From assembly GCF_904063055.1 (NCBI RefSeq), contig NZ_CAJFCN010000003.1:496001-560000 (forward strand): DNA of 64,000 nt, in the 5' to 3' direction. Made by a program: the position numbers and the translations under genes. Below, one piece after another: positions 54,036-63,239 of the stretch; within the stretch, counting starts at the first letter, position 1; each line of letters opens with the position of its first letter. The notes below the pieces were generated by a model. The model made no database searches. It was not told the DNA's origin and saw nothing but the letters and a program-made list of their open reading frames with translations. The stretch is from Pseudomonas paracarnis. GTDB lineage: Bacteria; Pseudomonadota; Gammaproteobacteria; Pseudomonadales; Pseudomonadaceae.

Positions 54036-54513
54036 GAACAACGCAGTCGTCGACGAAACCTGGCACCTGCTGCCCAAGGACGCGAGCTTCGACGGCATCT
54101 CCAACTGCGACGACCTGATCGTGCCGCTGGCACTGTGGCGCGAGCACGGCCATGCCCTCAAGGCCCGCGATGGCGGCCTGGGCGTGTGGCTGGACGCCGA
54201 TGAAGAAGCCGAAGAAATCGGTGATGACGTGCAGCATTTTCAGGTCATCGCCCTTAACTTCCCGGCCTTCACCGACGGGCGCAACTACTCCAATGCCCGC
54301 CTGCTGCGTGACCGTTATGGCTACAAGGGTGAACTGCGGGCCATTGGCGACGTGCTGCGTGACCAACTGTTCTACCTGCACCGCTGCGGGTTCGATGCCT
54401 TCGCCTTGCGCGCGGACAAAGACCCGTACGAAGCGCTGGAAAGCCTCAAGGATTTCTCGGTGACCTATCAAGCGGCCACCGATGAACCTTTGCCGCTGTT
54501 CCGCCGCCGCTGA
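54019..54513 (+). CDS. DUF934 protein, sulfite-reductase partner
   Basis: 164 residues. It begins MQRIIKNNAVVDETWHLL and has the family segment FPAFTDGRNYSNARLLRDRYGYKGELRAIGDVLRDQLFYLHRCGFDAF. DUF934 genes nearly always follow cysI in Pseudomonas and relatives and are needed for sulfite reduction, perhaps as a substitute electron-transfer partner. The start overlaps the cysI end by 17 bases and has its own AAGGAGCGTGTCT, so the two are made together. Confidence 0.9.
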   Translation: MQRIIKNNAVVDETWHLLPKDASFDGISNCDDLIVPLALWREHGHALKARDGGLGVWLDADEEAEEIGDDVQHFQVIALNFPAFTDGRNYSNARLLRDRYGYKGELRAIGDVLRDQLFYLHRCGFDAFALRADKDPYEALESLKDFSVTYQAATDEPLPLFRRR

Positions 54514-54519
54514 CACTCT

Positions 54520-54549
54520 GCAGGAGCGAGGGGAACGCCTCGCTCCTGC
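54520..54549. terminator. 12-bp perfect hairpin after the DUF934 gene
   Basis: GCAGGAGCGAGG (54520-54531), loop GGAACG, CCTCGCTCCTGC (54538-54549), 6 bases after the stop. There is no T run, so it is either a rho-assisted terminator or an mRNA 3'-end stabiliser for cysI-DUF934. Confidence 0.6.
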
Positions 54550-54588
54550 CGTTCCATCGCCCGTCAATCCTGTGTGATCGACTCCCGC

Positions 54589-54619
54589 TTGACATTAAAG
54601 TTAACTTTAAGCTTAGCCT
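54589..54619 (+). promoter_or_regulatory. MerR-family promoter with 19-bp spacer before the OYE gene
   Basis: A -35 TTGACA at 54589-54594 and a -10 TAGCCT at 54614-54619 are separated by 19 bases. The spacer holds the perfect 16-bp palindrome TTAAAGTTAACTTTAA (54595-54610). An over-long spacer with a central dyad is the signature of MerR-activated promoters. The regulator gene is not in the window. Confidence 0.75.
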
Positions 54620-54647
54620 GAGACCTCCCCTGCTCAGGAGTTAACCC

Positions 54648-55880
54648 ATGTCACCGTTCGAATCGCTGCAACTGCCTAACGGCCAAGTCATCGCCAACCG
54701 CATCGGCAAGGCCGCGATGGAAGAGAACATGGCGGACCTGCATCAGGCACCGTCCAAAGCCTTGAAGCAGCTGTACAAGACCTGGGCCGACGGCGAACCC
54801 GGCCTGCTGCTGACCGGTAACGTGATGGTCGACCGCCGCGCCATGACCGGCCCTGGCGGTGTCGCGCTAGAAAACGAGCAACACCTGGCCAGTTTTCGTG
54901 AATGGGCCGACGTAGCCCGGGCCAAAGGTGTGCACTTCTGGGTACAGCTCAGCCATCCGGGCCGCCAGACCATGGCCAACCTCGGTCAACAAGCGTTGGC
55001 CCCCTCGGCTATTGCGCTGGATGTGGGCAGTTTTTCCAAGATGTTCGCCAAACCCAAGGCCATGACCGAAGACGACATCCAGGACGTCATCAAGCGCTTC
55101 GCCACCAGCGCCCGCCTGGCCGAGCAAGCCGGGTTCACCGGCGTACAGATCCACGGCGCCCATGGCTATTTGTTGAGTCAGTTCCTCTCGCCCTTGAGCA
55201 ACCACCGTACCGACCGCTGGGGCGGCCCCTTGGAAAACCGCGCACGCCTGTTGCTGGAGGTCGTCCGTGCCGTACGTGCCAGCGTCAGCCCTTCATTTTG
55301 TGTGTCGGTAAAGCTCAATTCCGCAGACTTCCAGCGCGGCGGCTTCGATGAGACCGATGCGCGCGCAGTAGTGGAGATGCTCAATACACTGCCGATCGAT
55401 TTGCTTGAGTTGTCCGGCGGCAGCTATGAAGCGCCGGCCATGCAAGGTGAGGCGCGGGACGGCCGCACCTTGGCCCGTGAAGCCTACTTTTTGGATTTCG
55501 CCACACAAATGGCGAGCATCGCCACCATGCCACTGATGGTGACCGGAGGTATTCGCCGCTTGCCGGTGGTCCAGCAAGTATTGGACAGCGGCATCGCCAT
55601 GGCCGGCATCGCCACCGCCCTGACCCTGGAGCCGCAACTGATCAAACAGTGGCGTGAAGGTCGCGACCTCAACCCACAACTGCGGCCCATGGAATGGAAG
55701 CGCAAACCCCTGGCCGCCCTCGCCACCCTCGCCGTGGTGCGCGACCAGATGCGCCGTCTGAGCCGCGGCCGCCTGCCCAACCCCAACGTTGCGCCCTGGC
55801 TGGCACTGGCGTGTGACCAGTGGTTTATCGCGCGGCGTACGCGGCAATACCGCGCAAGCATGACGCAATCTTCACATTAA
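54648..55880 (+). CDS. NADH:flavin oxidoreductase / old yellow enzyme family
   Basis: 410 residues. FMN-binding TIM barrel with QLSHPGRQ, the substrate pair in VQIHGAHGYLLSQFLSPLSNHRTDRWGG and MVTGGIRR near the C-terminus. Such enzymes reduce activated alkenes (enones, nitro-olefins) or handle electrophile stress. The preceding MerR-type promoter fits induction by a reactive carbonyl. The tail after ~360 (LAALATLAVVRDQMRRLSRGRLPNPN) is an extension seen in some Pseudomonas members. ATG 54648 follows CTCAGGAGTTAACCC. poxB follows after 78 bases. Confidence 0.88.
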   Translation: MSPFESLQLPNGQVIANRIGKAAMEENMADLHQAPSKALKQLYKTWADGEPGLLLTGNVMVDRRAMTGPGGVALENEQHLASFREWADVARAKGVHFWVQLSHPGRQTMANLGQQALAPSAIALDVGSFSKMFAKPKAMTEDDIQDVIKRFATSARLAEQAGFTGVQIHGAHGYLLSQFLSPLSNHRTDRWGGPLENRARLLLEVVRAVRASVSPSFCVSVKLNSADFQRGGFDETDARAVVEMLNTLPIDLLELSGGSYEAPAMQGEARDGRTLAREAYFLDFATQMASIATMPLMVTGGIRRLPVVQQVLDSGIAMAGIATALTLEPQLIKQWREGRDLNPQLRPMEWKRKPLAALATLAVVRDQMRRLSRGRLPNPNVAPWLALACDQWFIARRTRQYRASMTQSSH

Positions 55881-55958
55881 AGGCGGAGCATTCGCCGTGA
55901 TTGAACTGTCCCCTACTGATCAGCAGTTTTTCAACCTCACTGACGATTGGAGTTCCTC

Positions 55959-57683
55959 ATGGCGAAAATCAACCTGGCCCAGCAGTTGGCGTCCACCCTG
56001 GAACAAGCGGGTATCAAGCGTATCTGGGGGCTCACCGGCGACAGCCTCAATGGCCTGACCGACGCCCTGCGCAGCATGGACAGCATCGAGTGGATGCATG
56101 TGCGCCACGAGGAGGTCGCCGCCTTCGCTGCCGGTGCCGAAGCGGCGGCCACCGGCGAGTTGACGGTGTGCGCCGGCAGTTGCGGGCCGGGCAACCTGCA
56201 TTTGATCAATGGTTTATTCGATTGCCATCGCAACCATGTGCCGGTGCTGGCGATTGCCGCGCAAATTCCATCTTCGGAGGTTGGCCTGAATTATTTTCAG
56301 GAAACCCATCCCCAGGAACTGTTCAAGGAATGCAGCCACTTTATCGAGCTGGTGAGCAACCCCGAGCAGATGCCTCAGGTGCTGCACCGTGCCATGCGTT
56401 CGGCGATCCTCAACCGAGGCGTGGCGGTGGTGGTGATTCCGGGAGATGTATCGCTGCTGGAGGTGGAAGATAAGCTCAAGCCGTGGCCGGCCTTGCACGC
56501 ACCGCGCACCCTGCCGGTTGAGCAGGACTTGCAGCGCCTCACCGACATGCTCCAGAGCAGCGAGAAAGTCACTCTGCTGTGTGGCAGCGGCTGTGCCGGT
56601 GCCCACGATCAAGTGGTGGCGCTGGCCGACGCCCTCGGCGCGCCGGTGGTGCACGCACTGAGGGGCAAGGAGCATGTGGAGTGGGATAACCCGTTCGACG
56701 TCGGCATGACCGGCCTGATCGGTTTCAGCTCCGGCTACCACGCCATGCTCGATTGCGACACCTTGGTCATGCTCGGCACCGACTTCCCTTATCGCCAGTT
56801 CTACCCGACCGACGCCAGGATCATCCAGGTGGACCGCAACCCCCAAGCCCTGGGGCGTCGTGCGACCCTGGATCTGGGCATCGCCGCCGACGTCAGTGAA
56901 ACCATCGCCGCGCTGTTGCCGCGCCTGACCCGCAAGACCGATCGCAGCTTCCTCGAGACCTCCCTCAAGCACTACGAAAAGGCCCGCCAAGGCCTGGATG
57001 ACCTGGCGCAACCGTCCAAGGCCGGCCGGCCAATCCATCCCCAGTATGTGGCGCGCTTGCTCAGCGAACTGGCCGATGATGATGCGATCTTTACCGCCGA
57101 TGTCGGCTCACCCACCGTGTGGGCAGCGCGTTATCTGAAGATGAACGGCAAGCGCCGGCTGATCGGCTCGTTCAACCATGGCTCGATGGCCAACGCCATG
57201 CCTCAGGCTATCGGCGCCCAGGCGGCGTTCCCTGGACGGCAGGTGATCTCGATGTCTGGGGACGGTGGTTTCACCATGTTGATGGGGGACTTCATTTCCC
57301 TGGCGCAACTGCAATTGCCGGTCAAACTCGTGGTGTTCAACAATTCGTCCCTGGGCTTCGTCGCCATGGAGATGAAGGCTGCGGGTTACCTGGACACCGG
57401 CACCGAGCTGAAAAACCCGGACTTCGCGGCCATGTCCAATGCCATGGGCATTTTGGGCATACGTGTGGAGCAATCCGAAGACCTGGAGCCGGCACTGCGC
57501 CGAGCCCTGGCCCACGATGGCCCGGTGTTGGTGGATGTGGTGACCGCGACACAGGAACTGGTGATGCCGCCGAGCATCAAGCTGGAACAGGCCAAGGGGT
57601 TCAGCCTGTACATGCTCAAGGCGGTGATGAGCGGGCGTGGCGATGAGGTTATCGAACTGGCACGCACCAACTGGTTGCGATAA
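55959..57683 (+). CDS. poxB: Pyruvate:ubiquinone oxidoreductase (pyruvate oxidase)
   Basis: 574 residues, as in E. coli PoxB (572). Thiamine-diphosphate enzyme: the catalytic Glu region [14 protein letters not shown] at ~49-62 and the ThDP/Mg motif GDGG at 434-437 leading to NNSSLGF. The central FAD-binding part and the C-terminal membrane-activation region are present. It decarboxylates pyruvate to acetate and CO2 with electrons passed to quinone, typically in stationary phase. ATG 55959 (MAKINLAQQ) follows TTGGAGTTCCTC. It lies downstream of the OYE gene and may share its transcript. A REP pair follows. Confidence 0.93.
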   Translation: MAKINLAQQLASTLEQAGIKRIWGLTGDSLNGLTDALRSMDSIEWMHVRHEEVAAFAAGAEAAATGELTVCAGSCGPGNLHLINGLFDCHRNHVPVLAIAAQIPSSEVGLNYFQETHPQELFKECSHFIELVSNPEQMPQVLHRAMRSAILNRGVAVVVIPGDVSLLEVEDKLKPWPALHAPRTLPVEQDLQRLTDMLQSSEKVTLLCGSGCAGAHDQVVALADALGAPVVHALRGKEHVEWDNPFDVGMTGLIGFSSGYHAMLDCDTLVMLGTDFPYRQFYPTDARIIQVDRNPQALGRRATLDLGIAADVSETIAALLPRLTRKTDRSFLETSLKHYEKARQGLDDLAQPSKAGRPIHPQYVARLLSELADDDAIFTADVGSPTVWAARYLKMNGKRRLIGSFNHGSMANAMPQAIGAQAAFPGRQVISMSGDGGFTMLMGDFISLAQLQLPVKLVVFNNSSLGFVAMEMKAAGYLDTGTELKNPDFAAMSNAMGILGIRVEQSEDLEPALRRALAHDGPVLVDVVTATQELVMPPSIKLEQAKGFSLYMLKAVMSGRGDEVIELARTNWLR

Positions 57684-57690
57684 CCCCATT

Positions 57691-57777
57691 GTGGGAGCGG
57701 GCTTGCTCGCGAAGGCGGTGTATCAGCCGATGATGTCTCTGCTGAACCACCGCCTTCGCGAGCAAGCCCGCTCCCAC
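57691..57777. repeat. REP inverted pair
   Basis: GTGGGAGCGGGCTTGCTCGCGAAGG and its reverse complement flank ~40 bases. It lies between the convergent poxB and FMN reductase genes. Same subfamily as 13602-13689. Confidence 0.88.
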
Positions 57778-57796
57778 ATTTGAGCGCATTGCCAAA

Positions 57797-58354
57797 TCAA
57801 TCCTTCTGTTTTTCTACCCACTTACCGTAGGCATCGATGAATGCCTGCAGGAACGGCTTGGTCTTTTCCGACACCTTCCCCGCCTCATCGAACACACTGC
57901 CTGCCCCGCCCAGATAGGCTTCCGGCTGTTGCATGCACCACACATCCAGGAACACCAGGGACTGGCGCAAATGGTGGTTGGCGCCAAAACCGCCAATGGC
58001 ACCCGGCGACACGCTGATGATCGCCCCGGGCTTGCCACTCCAGGCGCTTTGCCCGTATGGGCGCGAGCCCACGTCAATGGCATTTTTCAAGGCCGCCGGC
58101 ACGGAGCGGTTGTATTCGGGGGTGACGAACAGCACCGCGTCGGATGAACTCACTTGTTTGCGGAAAGTACTGTAGGCTGCGGGCGGTGTTGCACCGTCGA
58201 TGTCCTCGTTGTAGAGCGGCAAGTCGCCGATTTCAACAATGTTCAACTTGAGATTGGCGGGGGCCAGTTCGGCCAGGGCCAGGGCGACCTTGCGGTTGAT
58301 CGACTCTTTTCTCAAGCTGCCCACCAGGACGGCAATCGTGTAGACCTTGCTCAT
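57797..58354 (-). CDS. NADPH-dependent FMN reductase (ChrR/YieF-like)
   Basis: 185 residues of flavodoxin-like fold: VLVGSLRKESINRKVA phosphate-binding loop, FVTPEYNRSVPAALKNAIDVGSR and SPGAIGGFGANHHLRQSL. This matches the quinone/chromate reductases of the ChrR type, which protect against redox-cycling compounds by two-electron reduction with FMN. Soluble. It is adjacent to poxB and the OYE gene, but on the opposite strand with its own promoter region (58355-58580). ATG 58354. Confidence 0.9.
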   Translation of the reverse strand: MSKVYTIAVLVGSLRKESINRKVALALAELAPANLKLNIVEIGDLPLYNEDIDGATPPAAYSTFRKQVSSSDAVLFVTPEYNRSVPAALKNAIDVGSRPYGQSAWSGKPGAIISVSPGAIGGFGANHHLRQSLVFLDVWCMQQPEAYLGGAGSVFDEAGKVSEKTKPFLQAFIDAYGKWVEKQKD

Positions 58355-58581
58355 TGAGGTTTCCCGACTTCTGAATAAAGGAGCTTGTAGTTATAGAGGC
58401 TTCGCGACGCGTTCACCAGAGGGTTGTGCGGATTCCCTCGACGTTTTCCTTGCAAGCACTTGCGTAGGAAGCGTCTGAAAATATCAGCGAATAGTATTTT
58501 TTTCTTATAGGTAAACTACCCCGCTCCCTGACGGTCTACAGAACCGCAAATCGAGTGTTTATCTCCAGAGGTTCTAAACAG

Positions 58582-58818
58582 ATGGCTGCAGTACTTGTTG
58601 GACAGTTTCATGCCAGAGACGCGGAAGGCCGCGTGTATTCGGTGCATGAGTTTCAGGAATCCAACCCGGCGCAAGGCGACCTGGCCGGATCGACGCCCAC
58701 CACGACCTACAAGCTGGCCATTGGCGACCGTGTAGAAAAGCTGGAAGGTGATGAATTCAAACTGATCCAGTCGGGCACCATTCTCGTGCGCGAGTCCGAA
58801 ACCACTCTGGCATCGTAA
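58582..58818 (+). CDS. Small conserved hypothetical protein
   Basis: 78 residues, beginning MAAVLVGQFHARDAEGRVYSVHEF and continuing with TTTYKLAIGDRVEKLEGDEFKLIQSGT. Beta-rich and soluble with no known motif. Short proteins of this kind next to flavin reductases are common in Pseudomonas, but I do not know the function. The ATG at 58582 has CCAGAGGTTCTAAACAG upstream; a GTG at 58555 would add 9 residues. Confidence 0.7.
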   Translation: MAAVLVGQFHARDAEGRVYSVHEFQESNPAQGDLAGSTPTTTYKLAIGDRVEKLEGDEFKLIQSGTILVRESETTLAS

Positions 58819-58867
58819 GCGCTTGCCTTGTTCACCTGCTCAGTCCTGGGGGCTGGGCTGGGGAAGC

Positions 58868-59206
58868 TCATGGGCGGCGGATCTGCGTCATCTCTATGCC
58901 CTGTTCGTCTTGCTTGAGCGTCACCAGCACCTGGCCGTGCTCCCCTTGCACGGTAAACATCGAGCGCTTGTAACCTGCTGCGTTGTACGCGGGGTAAGCC
59001 TCCACCTCCCTGATCAAGCTGATCCCCACGACTGCGCCCACCTGCTCGCCCACCTGTTGCTGGGAGCGAATAAAGGCTTCCAGTGCGAGATTGTCCGGCG
59101 TCGGTTCATCCTGATGATTGAAGAAGTAAGCCGCCAGGCCTCCCACGGTCACCAGGACCACGAGTTGCTTGGCCGTTACCCCGAAGAAAGTCGAGGGTAG
59201 AGGCAT
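58868..59206 (-). CDS. Small membrane-anchored hypothetical protein
   Basis: 112 residues. One N-terminal transmembrane helix (LVVLVTVGGLAAYFF) and a ~80-residue exposed domain with the segment AAGYKRSMFTVQGEHGQVLVTLKQDEQGIEMTQI. This tail looks like small Coa1/Tim21-type domains, a weak impression only. Its ribosome site is poor. Convergent with the 78-residue gene. Confidence 0.6.
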   Translation of the reverse strand: MPLPSTFFGVTAKQLVVLVTVGGLAAYFFNHQDEPTPDNLALEAFIRSQQQVGEQVGAVVGISLIREVEAYPAYNAAGYKRSMFTVQGEHGQVLVTLKQDEQGIEMTQIRRP

Positions 59207-59307
59207 ATGAGACCAGACCTGTTTTTTATTTTAAGTACCGGCAAACCGGCAGGGGTCGTTGCTGATCAGACCCGCCATTCTAATGGGGTCCTGGCTGAGC
59301 GCCATAG

Positions 59308-59334
59308 GCCGGGACGACCCCGGCAGTCTTTTTT
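59308..59334 (+). terminator. Rho-independent terminator on the plus strand
   Basis: GCCGGG (59308-59313), loop ACGAC, CCCGGC (59318-59323), then AGTCTTTTTT. It points rightwards inside the 183-base gap between the divergent hypothetical gene and the LysR gene. No plus-strand protein gene ends nearby, so it suggests a short unannotated transcript. Confidence 0.75.
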
Positions 59335-59389
59335 GCGCACGAAGGCCTGCGCCATTGAATCCCCTGCGCACTGCACATAGACTCCGGCC

Positions 59390-60298
59390 ATGCGTTTACG
59401 TCATATCGAAGTGATTCAGGCCATCTTGCAGACCGGCCACCTCGGCACCGCCGCCGAGTGGTTGCAACTCCCCGTGGGCGATGTAGACGCCACCCTCAAG
59501 GATGCCGAGCAGCAACTGGGCTTCATGCTGTTCGCCAGCGTGCGCGGGCGCTTGCAGGCCACGCGGGAAACCCTGGAGTTGCAGGCACAAATCACAACTC
59601 TGTATGAAGCCCTGGAGCCGTTGCAACGCCTTGCCAGCCGCTTGAAACACCATCATGCTCCGCCCCTGCGCGCCCTCTGCACACCGCCGTTGGCCAACCA
59701 ACTGTTGCCGCAGAGCATTGCCGCGCTGCGTCGACGCTTCCAGGACATGCCGTGCAACCTGTCGAGCCGGCCAGTTGGCCAGATCATCAACAGCCTGCTG
59801 TTGCATGAAGCCGATGTGGGCCTGAGCCTGCATGACCCAGAACACCCCCATATCCAGAGCACGGTGCTGGGCCAAGGCAAATTGCAGTTGCTGGCCCCCC
59901 ATGGCTGGCTCAAGCCCAAGCAAAAATACATTGCGCTGCAGGAGTTGGCCGGCCAGTCGTTGATCGGCCTTGAAGGCCATGATCCGCTCAGCCGTTTGCT
60001 GGACGCCAAGCTGCATGCCCTACGGCCGGTGCCCGTGGTGCAGACGCGCGTACAAACCTACCCGATGATGCGCGGCCTGGTGGAAGCCGGAGAAGGCCTG
60101 GCGATTGTCGACCCGTTCACCGCCTTGGGTGCACGCGAGTCCGGGCTTGATGCGTGCCCGGTTTCACCACCGATAGTGGTCAGCCTGTATGCGTTGACCT
60201 TGAAAGACGCTGCGCCCTCCCCGGCATTGAATGCGCTGCTGGAGATCGTCATCCAGAAAGCCGAAAGCCTGCTTGGCAACGACACCAAGCCCCTGTAG
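59390..60298 (+). CDS. LysR-family transcriptional regulator
   Basis: 302 residues. The N-terminal winged helix-turn-helix (LRHIEVIQAILQTGHLGTAAEWL...VGDVDATLKDAEQQLGFMLF) and a C-terminal periplasmic-binding-like effector domain (LIGLEGHDPLSRLL, TYPMMRGLVEAGEGLAIVDPFTA) are intact. The usual position of LysR genes, divergent from a target, is not obvious; the gene to its left is a small membrane protein, and the GNAT gene converges with it at 4 bases. Target unknown. Confidence 0.9.
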   Translation: MRLRHIEVIQAILQTGHLGTAAEWLQLPVGDVDATLKDAEQQLGFMLFASVRGRLQATRETLELQAQITTLYEALEPLQRLASRLKHHHAPPLRALCTPPLANQLLPQSIAALRRRFQDMPCNLSSRPVGQIINSLLLHEADVGLSLHDPEHPHIQSTVLGQGKLQLLAPHGWLKPKQKYIALQELAGQSLIGLEGHDPLSRLLDAKLHALRPVPVVQTRVQTYPMMRGLVEAGEGLAIVDPFTALGARESGLDACPVSPPIVVSLYALTLKDAAPSPALNALLEIVIQKAESLLGNDTKPL

Positions 60299-60302
60299 GA
60301 GG

Positions 60303-60884
60303 TCAGACCGCCTCCACTTGCGCCTTGAACAACCGATACCAGAAAATCGCGACCTCGCGGGTTTGCGGGTCAATCCCGCGATAACGCAGTTGATCGATGC
60401 CGCCCATTACATAGCCACAACGCTCATACAGGCGACAGGCGCCGAGGTTGTTGTTCTGGGTCTCAAGCATCATGCCCGGCAGGTTCTTCTTGCGAGCCCA
60501 GAACTGCGCCACGTCCAACAACGACTTGGCCACGCCATGTCGACGCGCCGGTAACGCCACAGCCAACTCGTCAACATGGGCGAAACCGTTCCAGTTGGTG
60601 CTGACCACGATATGCCCCACTGCGCGGTCATCCAGGTACGCCATGAAGATCGAGCTGTCGGCGGCATCACGAAAACTGGCGAATTCTTCCGGGTCGATGC
60701 CATAGCACTTGCGGTACGGCAGCACTTTTTCCACCGGCCATTGGTCGACGCGCTGGCCCATTTGCGGCACCCCATAGGCGCTGACTTCAAAGCTGAAATC
60801 GTTGCCCCACACATAGGCGTCAAAACCTTCGTCGGCGACTCGTACACTGAGCCCTGGATACTTCGGGTTCATCACAGCTTGCAT
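60303..60884 (-). CDS. GNAT-family N-acetyltransferase
   Basis: 193 residues. The acetyl-CoA binding part is in HVDELAVALPARRHGVAKSLLDVAQFW with the Q/RxxGxx-type loop, followed by NNLGACRLYERCGY, the typical GNAT C-terminal motif. The N-terminal half (VEKVLPYRKCYGIDPEEFASF) is less typical. It starts 8 bases after the lysine decarboxylase stop with TTAAGGAAGTTT ahead of the ATG, so it is probably co-transcribed and may act on a polyamine or lysine derivative; that is inference. Confidence 0.87.
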   Translation of the reverse strand: MQAVMNPKYPGLSVRVADEGFDAYVWGNDFSFEVSAYGVPQMGQRVDQWPVEKVLPYRKCYGIDPEEFASFRDAADSSIFMAYLDDRAVGHIVVSTNWNGFAHVDELAVALPARRHGVAKSLLDVAQFWARKKNLPGMMLETQNNNLGACRLYERCGYVMGGIDQLRYRGIDPQTREVAIFWYRLFKAQVEAV

Positions 60885-60892
60885 AAACTTCC

Positions 60893-63148
60893 TTAACCCT
60901 TGATGCAATCGACGGTGTAACGACGGCCACTGCCGTCATCTTCGTGTTGCAGCCCATGCACATCCGCGACAAAACCGGGGAAACTGCTATCGAACGTGCG
61001 GGCAAATGCCAGGTAATCGATGATTGAACGGGTTGACTCGGTGAAGCGTTCGCCGGGCATGATCAGTGGTATGCCCGGCGGGTATGGCACCAGCATCACG
61101 GCGGCGATGCGTCCGGCCAAGGCATCGATGCAGACCGCCTCCACCTCGCCCCTGACCAGTTGGTCGTAGGCATCGGCGGGTTTCATCGCGATTTGCGGTA
61201 ATACCGTATACATACGTTTGAGGTGCCTGGCCGTGGCATTGCTACGGTAACAGCTGTGCAACTGGTCGCAAAGGTCGCGCAGCCCCAGGCCTTGATAACG
61301 CGCCGGGCCTTGGGCATACACCGACGGCAAGCAACTGGCCAGGCTGACATTGGCATCGTAGCTACGCTTGAACTCCAGCAACTCAGTGAGCAAGGTGCTC
61401 CATTTGCCTTTGGTAATGCCCATGGAAAACAGCACGAGGAACGAATACAGCCCAGTCTTCTCCACTACCAGACCGCGCTCCCAGAGGAACTTGCTGACCA
61501 CTGCGGCGGGAATCCCGCAATCGCTCAAGGCCCCTCCGGCGTTGAGGCCAGGCATCACCAGCGTGACTTTGATCGGGTCCAGCAATACGTAGTCTTCGAC
61601 CACGTCGCTAAAGCCATGCCATTCATCCCCAGGGTGCAACAGCCAATCCGCCGTGGCGACCCGGTCGATGCCCGCGACCGAGGGTGGCTGCCAGATGGAG
61701 AACCACCAGTCTTGGGCCGCTATATGCTGGCGCAAGTTGGCCAGGGCACGACGAAAACTCAAGGCCTCGTCGAACATTTCCTGAAGCAGCGAGCGTCCGG
61801 CCGGACCCTCCATCATTGCCGAGGCCACATCCAGCGACGCGATGATGCTGTATTGCGGCGAGGTGGAGATATGCATCATGAAGGCTTCATTGAAGCGGTC
61901 ACGGTCCAGTTGCCGTGCGCCGCCGTCCTGCACGTGGATCATCGACGCCTGGCTGAATGCCGCCAGCAACTTATGCGTACTGTGGGTGGTGAACACCAAG
62001 GGGCTGTCCGGCGTGCGCGAGGTGCCCATGCCATAGCGCCCGGCGAAGAACTCGTGAAAGGCAGCATAGGCATACCAGGCCTCATCAAAGTGCAGCACCT
62101 CGACACTGTTGCCCAGTTGCTGCTTGATCAGTTCAGCGTTGTAACACAGGCCGTCATAGGTGGAGTTGGTCACCACCGCCAATTTCACTTTCGGTGGTCG
62201 CCCACGGGTCAAGGGGCTGGCGTTGATCTTGGCGCGGATCGACTCTGGGCTGAATTCGCTCAGGGGGATAGGGCCGATGATCCCGAGCTCGTTGCGCTCC
62301 GGGCACAGGTACAGCGGGATCGCGCCGGTCATGATGATCGAATGCAACACCGACTTGTGGCAATTGCGGTCCACCAGCACCAGGTCATCGCGCCCCACCA
62401 TGGAATGCCAGACGATCTTGTTGGCGGTGGACGTGCCGTTGATCACGAAGAACGTATGGTCGGCGCCAAAGTTGCGCGCGGCGCGGGCCTCGGCTTCGGC
62501 CAAAGGCCCGGTGTGATCGAGCAGCGAGCCCAGTTCGGGCACCGACACCGACAAGTCAGAGCGCAGGGTGTTTTCCCCAAAGAACTGATGAAAGGCCTGC
62601 CCCACCGGGCTTTTGCGATAGGCCACGCCACCGCCATGACCGGGGGTGTGCCAGGAATAATTGGAGTCGGCGGTGTGTTGCACCAGCGCCTTGAAGAACG
62701 GCGGCAACAGGCCATCCAGGTACGTGCGTGCGGCGCGGGCGACTTGGCGCGCCAGAAACGGCACGGTGTCTTCGAACAGATAAAGGATGCCGCGCAGTTG
62801 GTTGAGCTCGCTCATGGCATCGGCGGGCGCGTTTTCCAGCGTGACTTGCTCGCCCAGCGCAAAGATCGGCAGGTTGGGTGCGCGCAGGCGCGCCAAGCGA
62901 ATCAACTCCACCATGTTCTGCAACAGATGGGTGTTTTCCCCGGCGCCTTCGGCGGCAATCAGCATGCAGGCCAGGCCGTGATGGGTAGCGGCCACTAGCC
63001 GCCCCTCGGCGTAGTCCACCGCAGAAAAAATACTGAAGCCCTCCTGTTCCAACTCCCTGGCGATGCCTCGAACCCGGTCACCGGCAACGGTGTCGGCCTT
63101 GATGTCACGGTGCACGATCAGAACGGGGAACTTCAGGTCCTTGTACAT
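60893..63148 (-). CDS. ldcA: Orn/Lys/Arg decarboxylase, LdcA-like lysine decarboxylase
   Basis: 751 residues, the length I recall for LdcA of P. aeruginosa. An N-terminal wing domain (MYKDLKFPVLIVHRDIK...) precedes the fold-type I PLP core: SWHTPGHGGGVAYRKSP, FVINGTSTANKIVWH, HFDEAWYAY, and the PLP Lys at ~393 in HSTHKLLAAFSQ. The C-terminal part has the EAVCIDALAGRIAAVMLVPYPPGIPL segment. It makes cadaverine from lysine; ornithine or arginine specificity cannot be ruled out. The start has GGAGTAAGAGTGCTC. A GNAT gene follows directly. Upstream lies a 584-base gap full of REP elements. Confidence 0.87.
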   Translation of the reverse strand: MYKDLKFPVLIVHRDIKADTVAGDRVRGIARELEQEGFSIFSAVDYAEGRLVAATHHGLACMLIAAEGAGENTHLLQNMVELIRLARLRAPNLPIFALGEQVTLENAPADAMSELNQLRGILYLFEDTVPFLARQVARAARTYLDGLLPPFFKALVQHTADSNYSWHTPGHGGGVAYRKSPVGQAFHQFFGENTLRSDLSVSVPELGSLLDHTGPLAEAEARAARNFGADHTFFVINGTSTANKIVWHSMVGRDDLVLVDRNCHKSVLHSIIMTGAIPLYLCPERNELGIIGPIPLSEFSPESIRAKINASPLTRGRPPKVKLAVVTNSTYDGLCYNAELIKQQLGNSVEVLHFDEAWYAYAAFHEFFAGRYGMGTSRTPDSPLVFTTHSTHKLLAAFSQASMIHVQDGGARQLDRDRFNEAFMMHISTSPQYSIIASLDVASAMMEGPAGRSLLQEMFDEALSFRRALANLRQHIAAQDWWFSIWQPPSVAGIDRVATADWLLHPGDEWHGFSDVVEDYVLLDPIKVTLVMPGLNAGGALSDCGIPAAVVSKFLWERGLVVEKTGLYSFLVLFSMGITKGKWSTLLTELLEFKRSYDANVSLASCLPSVYAQGPARYQGLGLRDLCDQLHSCYRSNATARHLKRMYTVLPQIAMKPADAYDQLVRGEVEAVCIDALAGRIAAVMLVPYPPGIPLIMPGERFTESTRSIIDYLAFARTFDSSFPGFVADVHGLQHEDDGSGRRYTVDCIKG

Positions 63149-63239
63149 GAGCACTCTTACTCCGGAGGCTTTGCACAAAGGGTAGAAGCTGGAAGCAGAT
63201 GTGGCGAATGAAGATTTCACAGGTGGTCGAGAGGTATCT

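Noticed and set aside
61223..62998. 591-codon plus-strand frame opposite the lysine decarboxylase
   Set aside because: Shadow of a PLP enzyme with intact motifs; no recognisable protein features.
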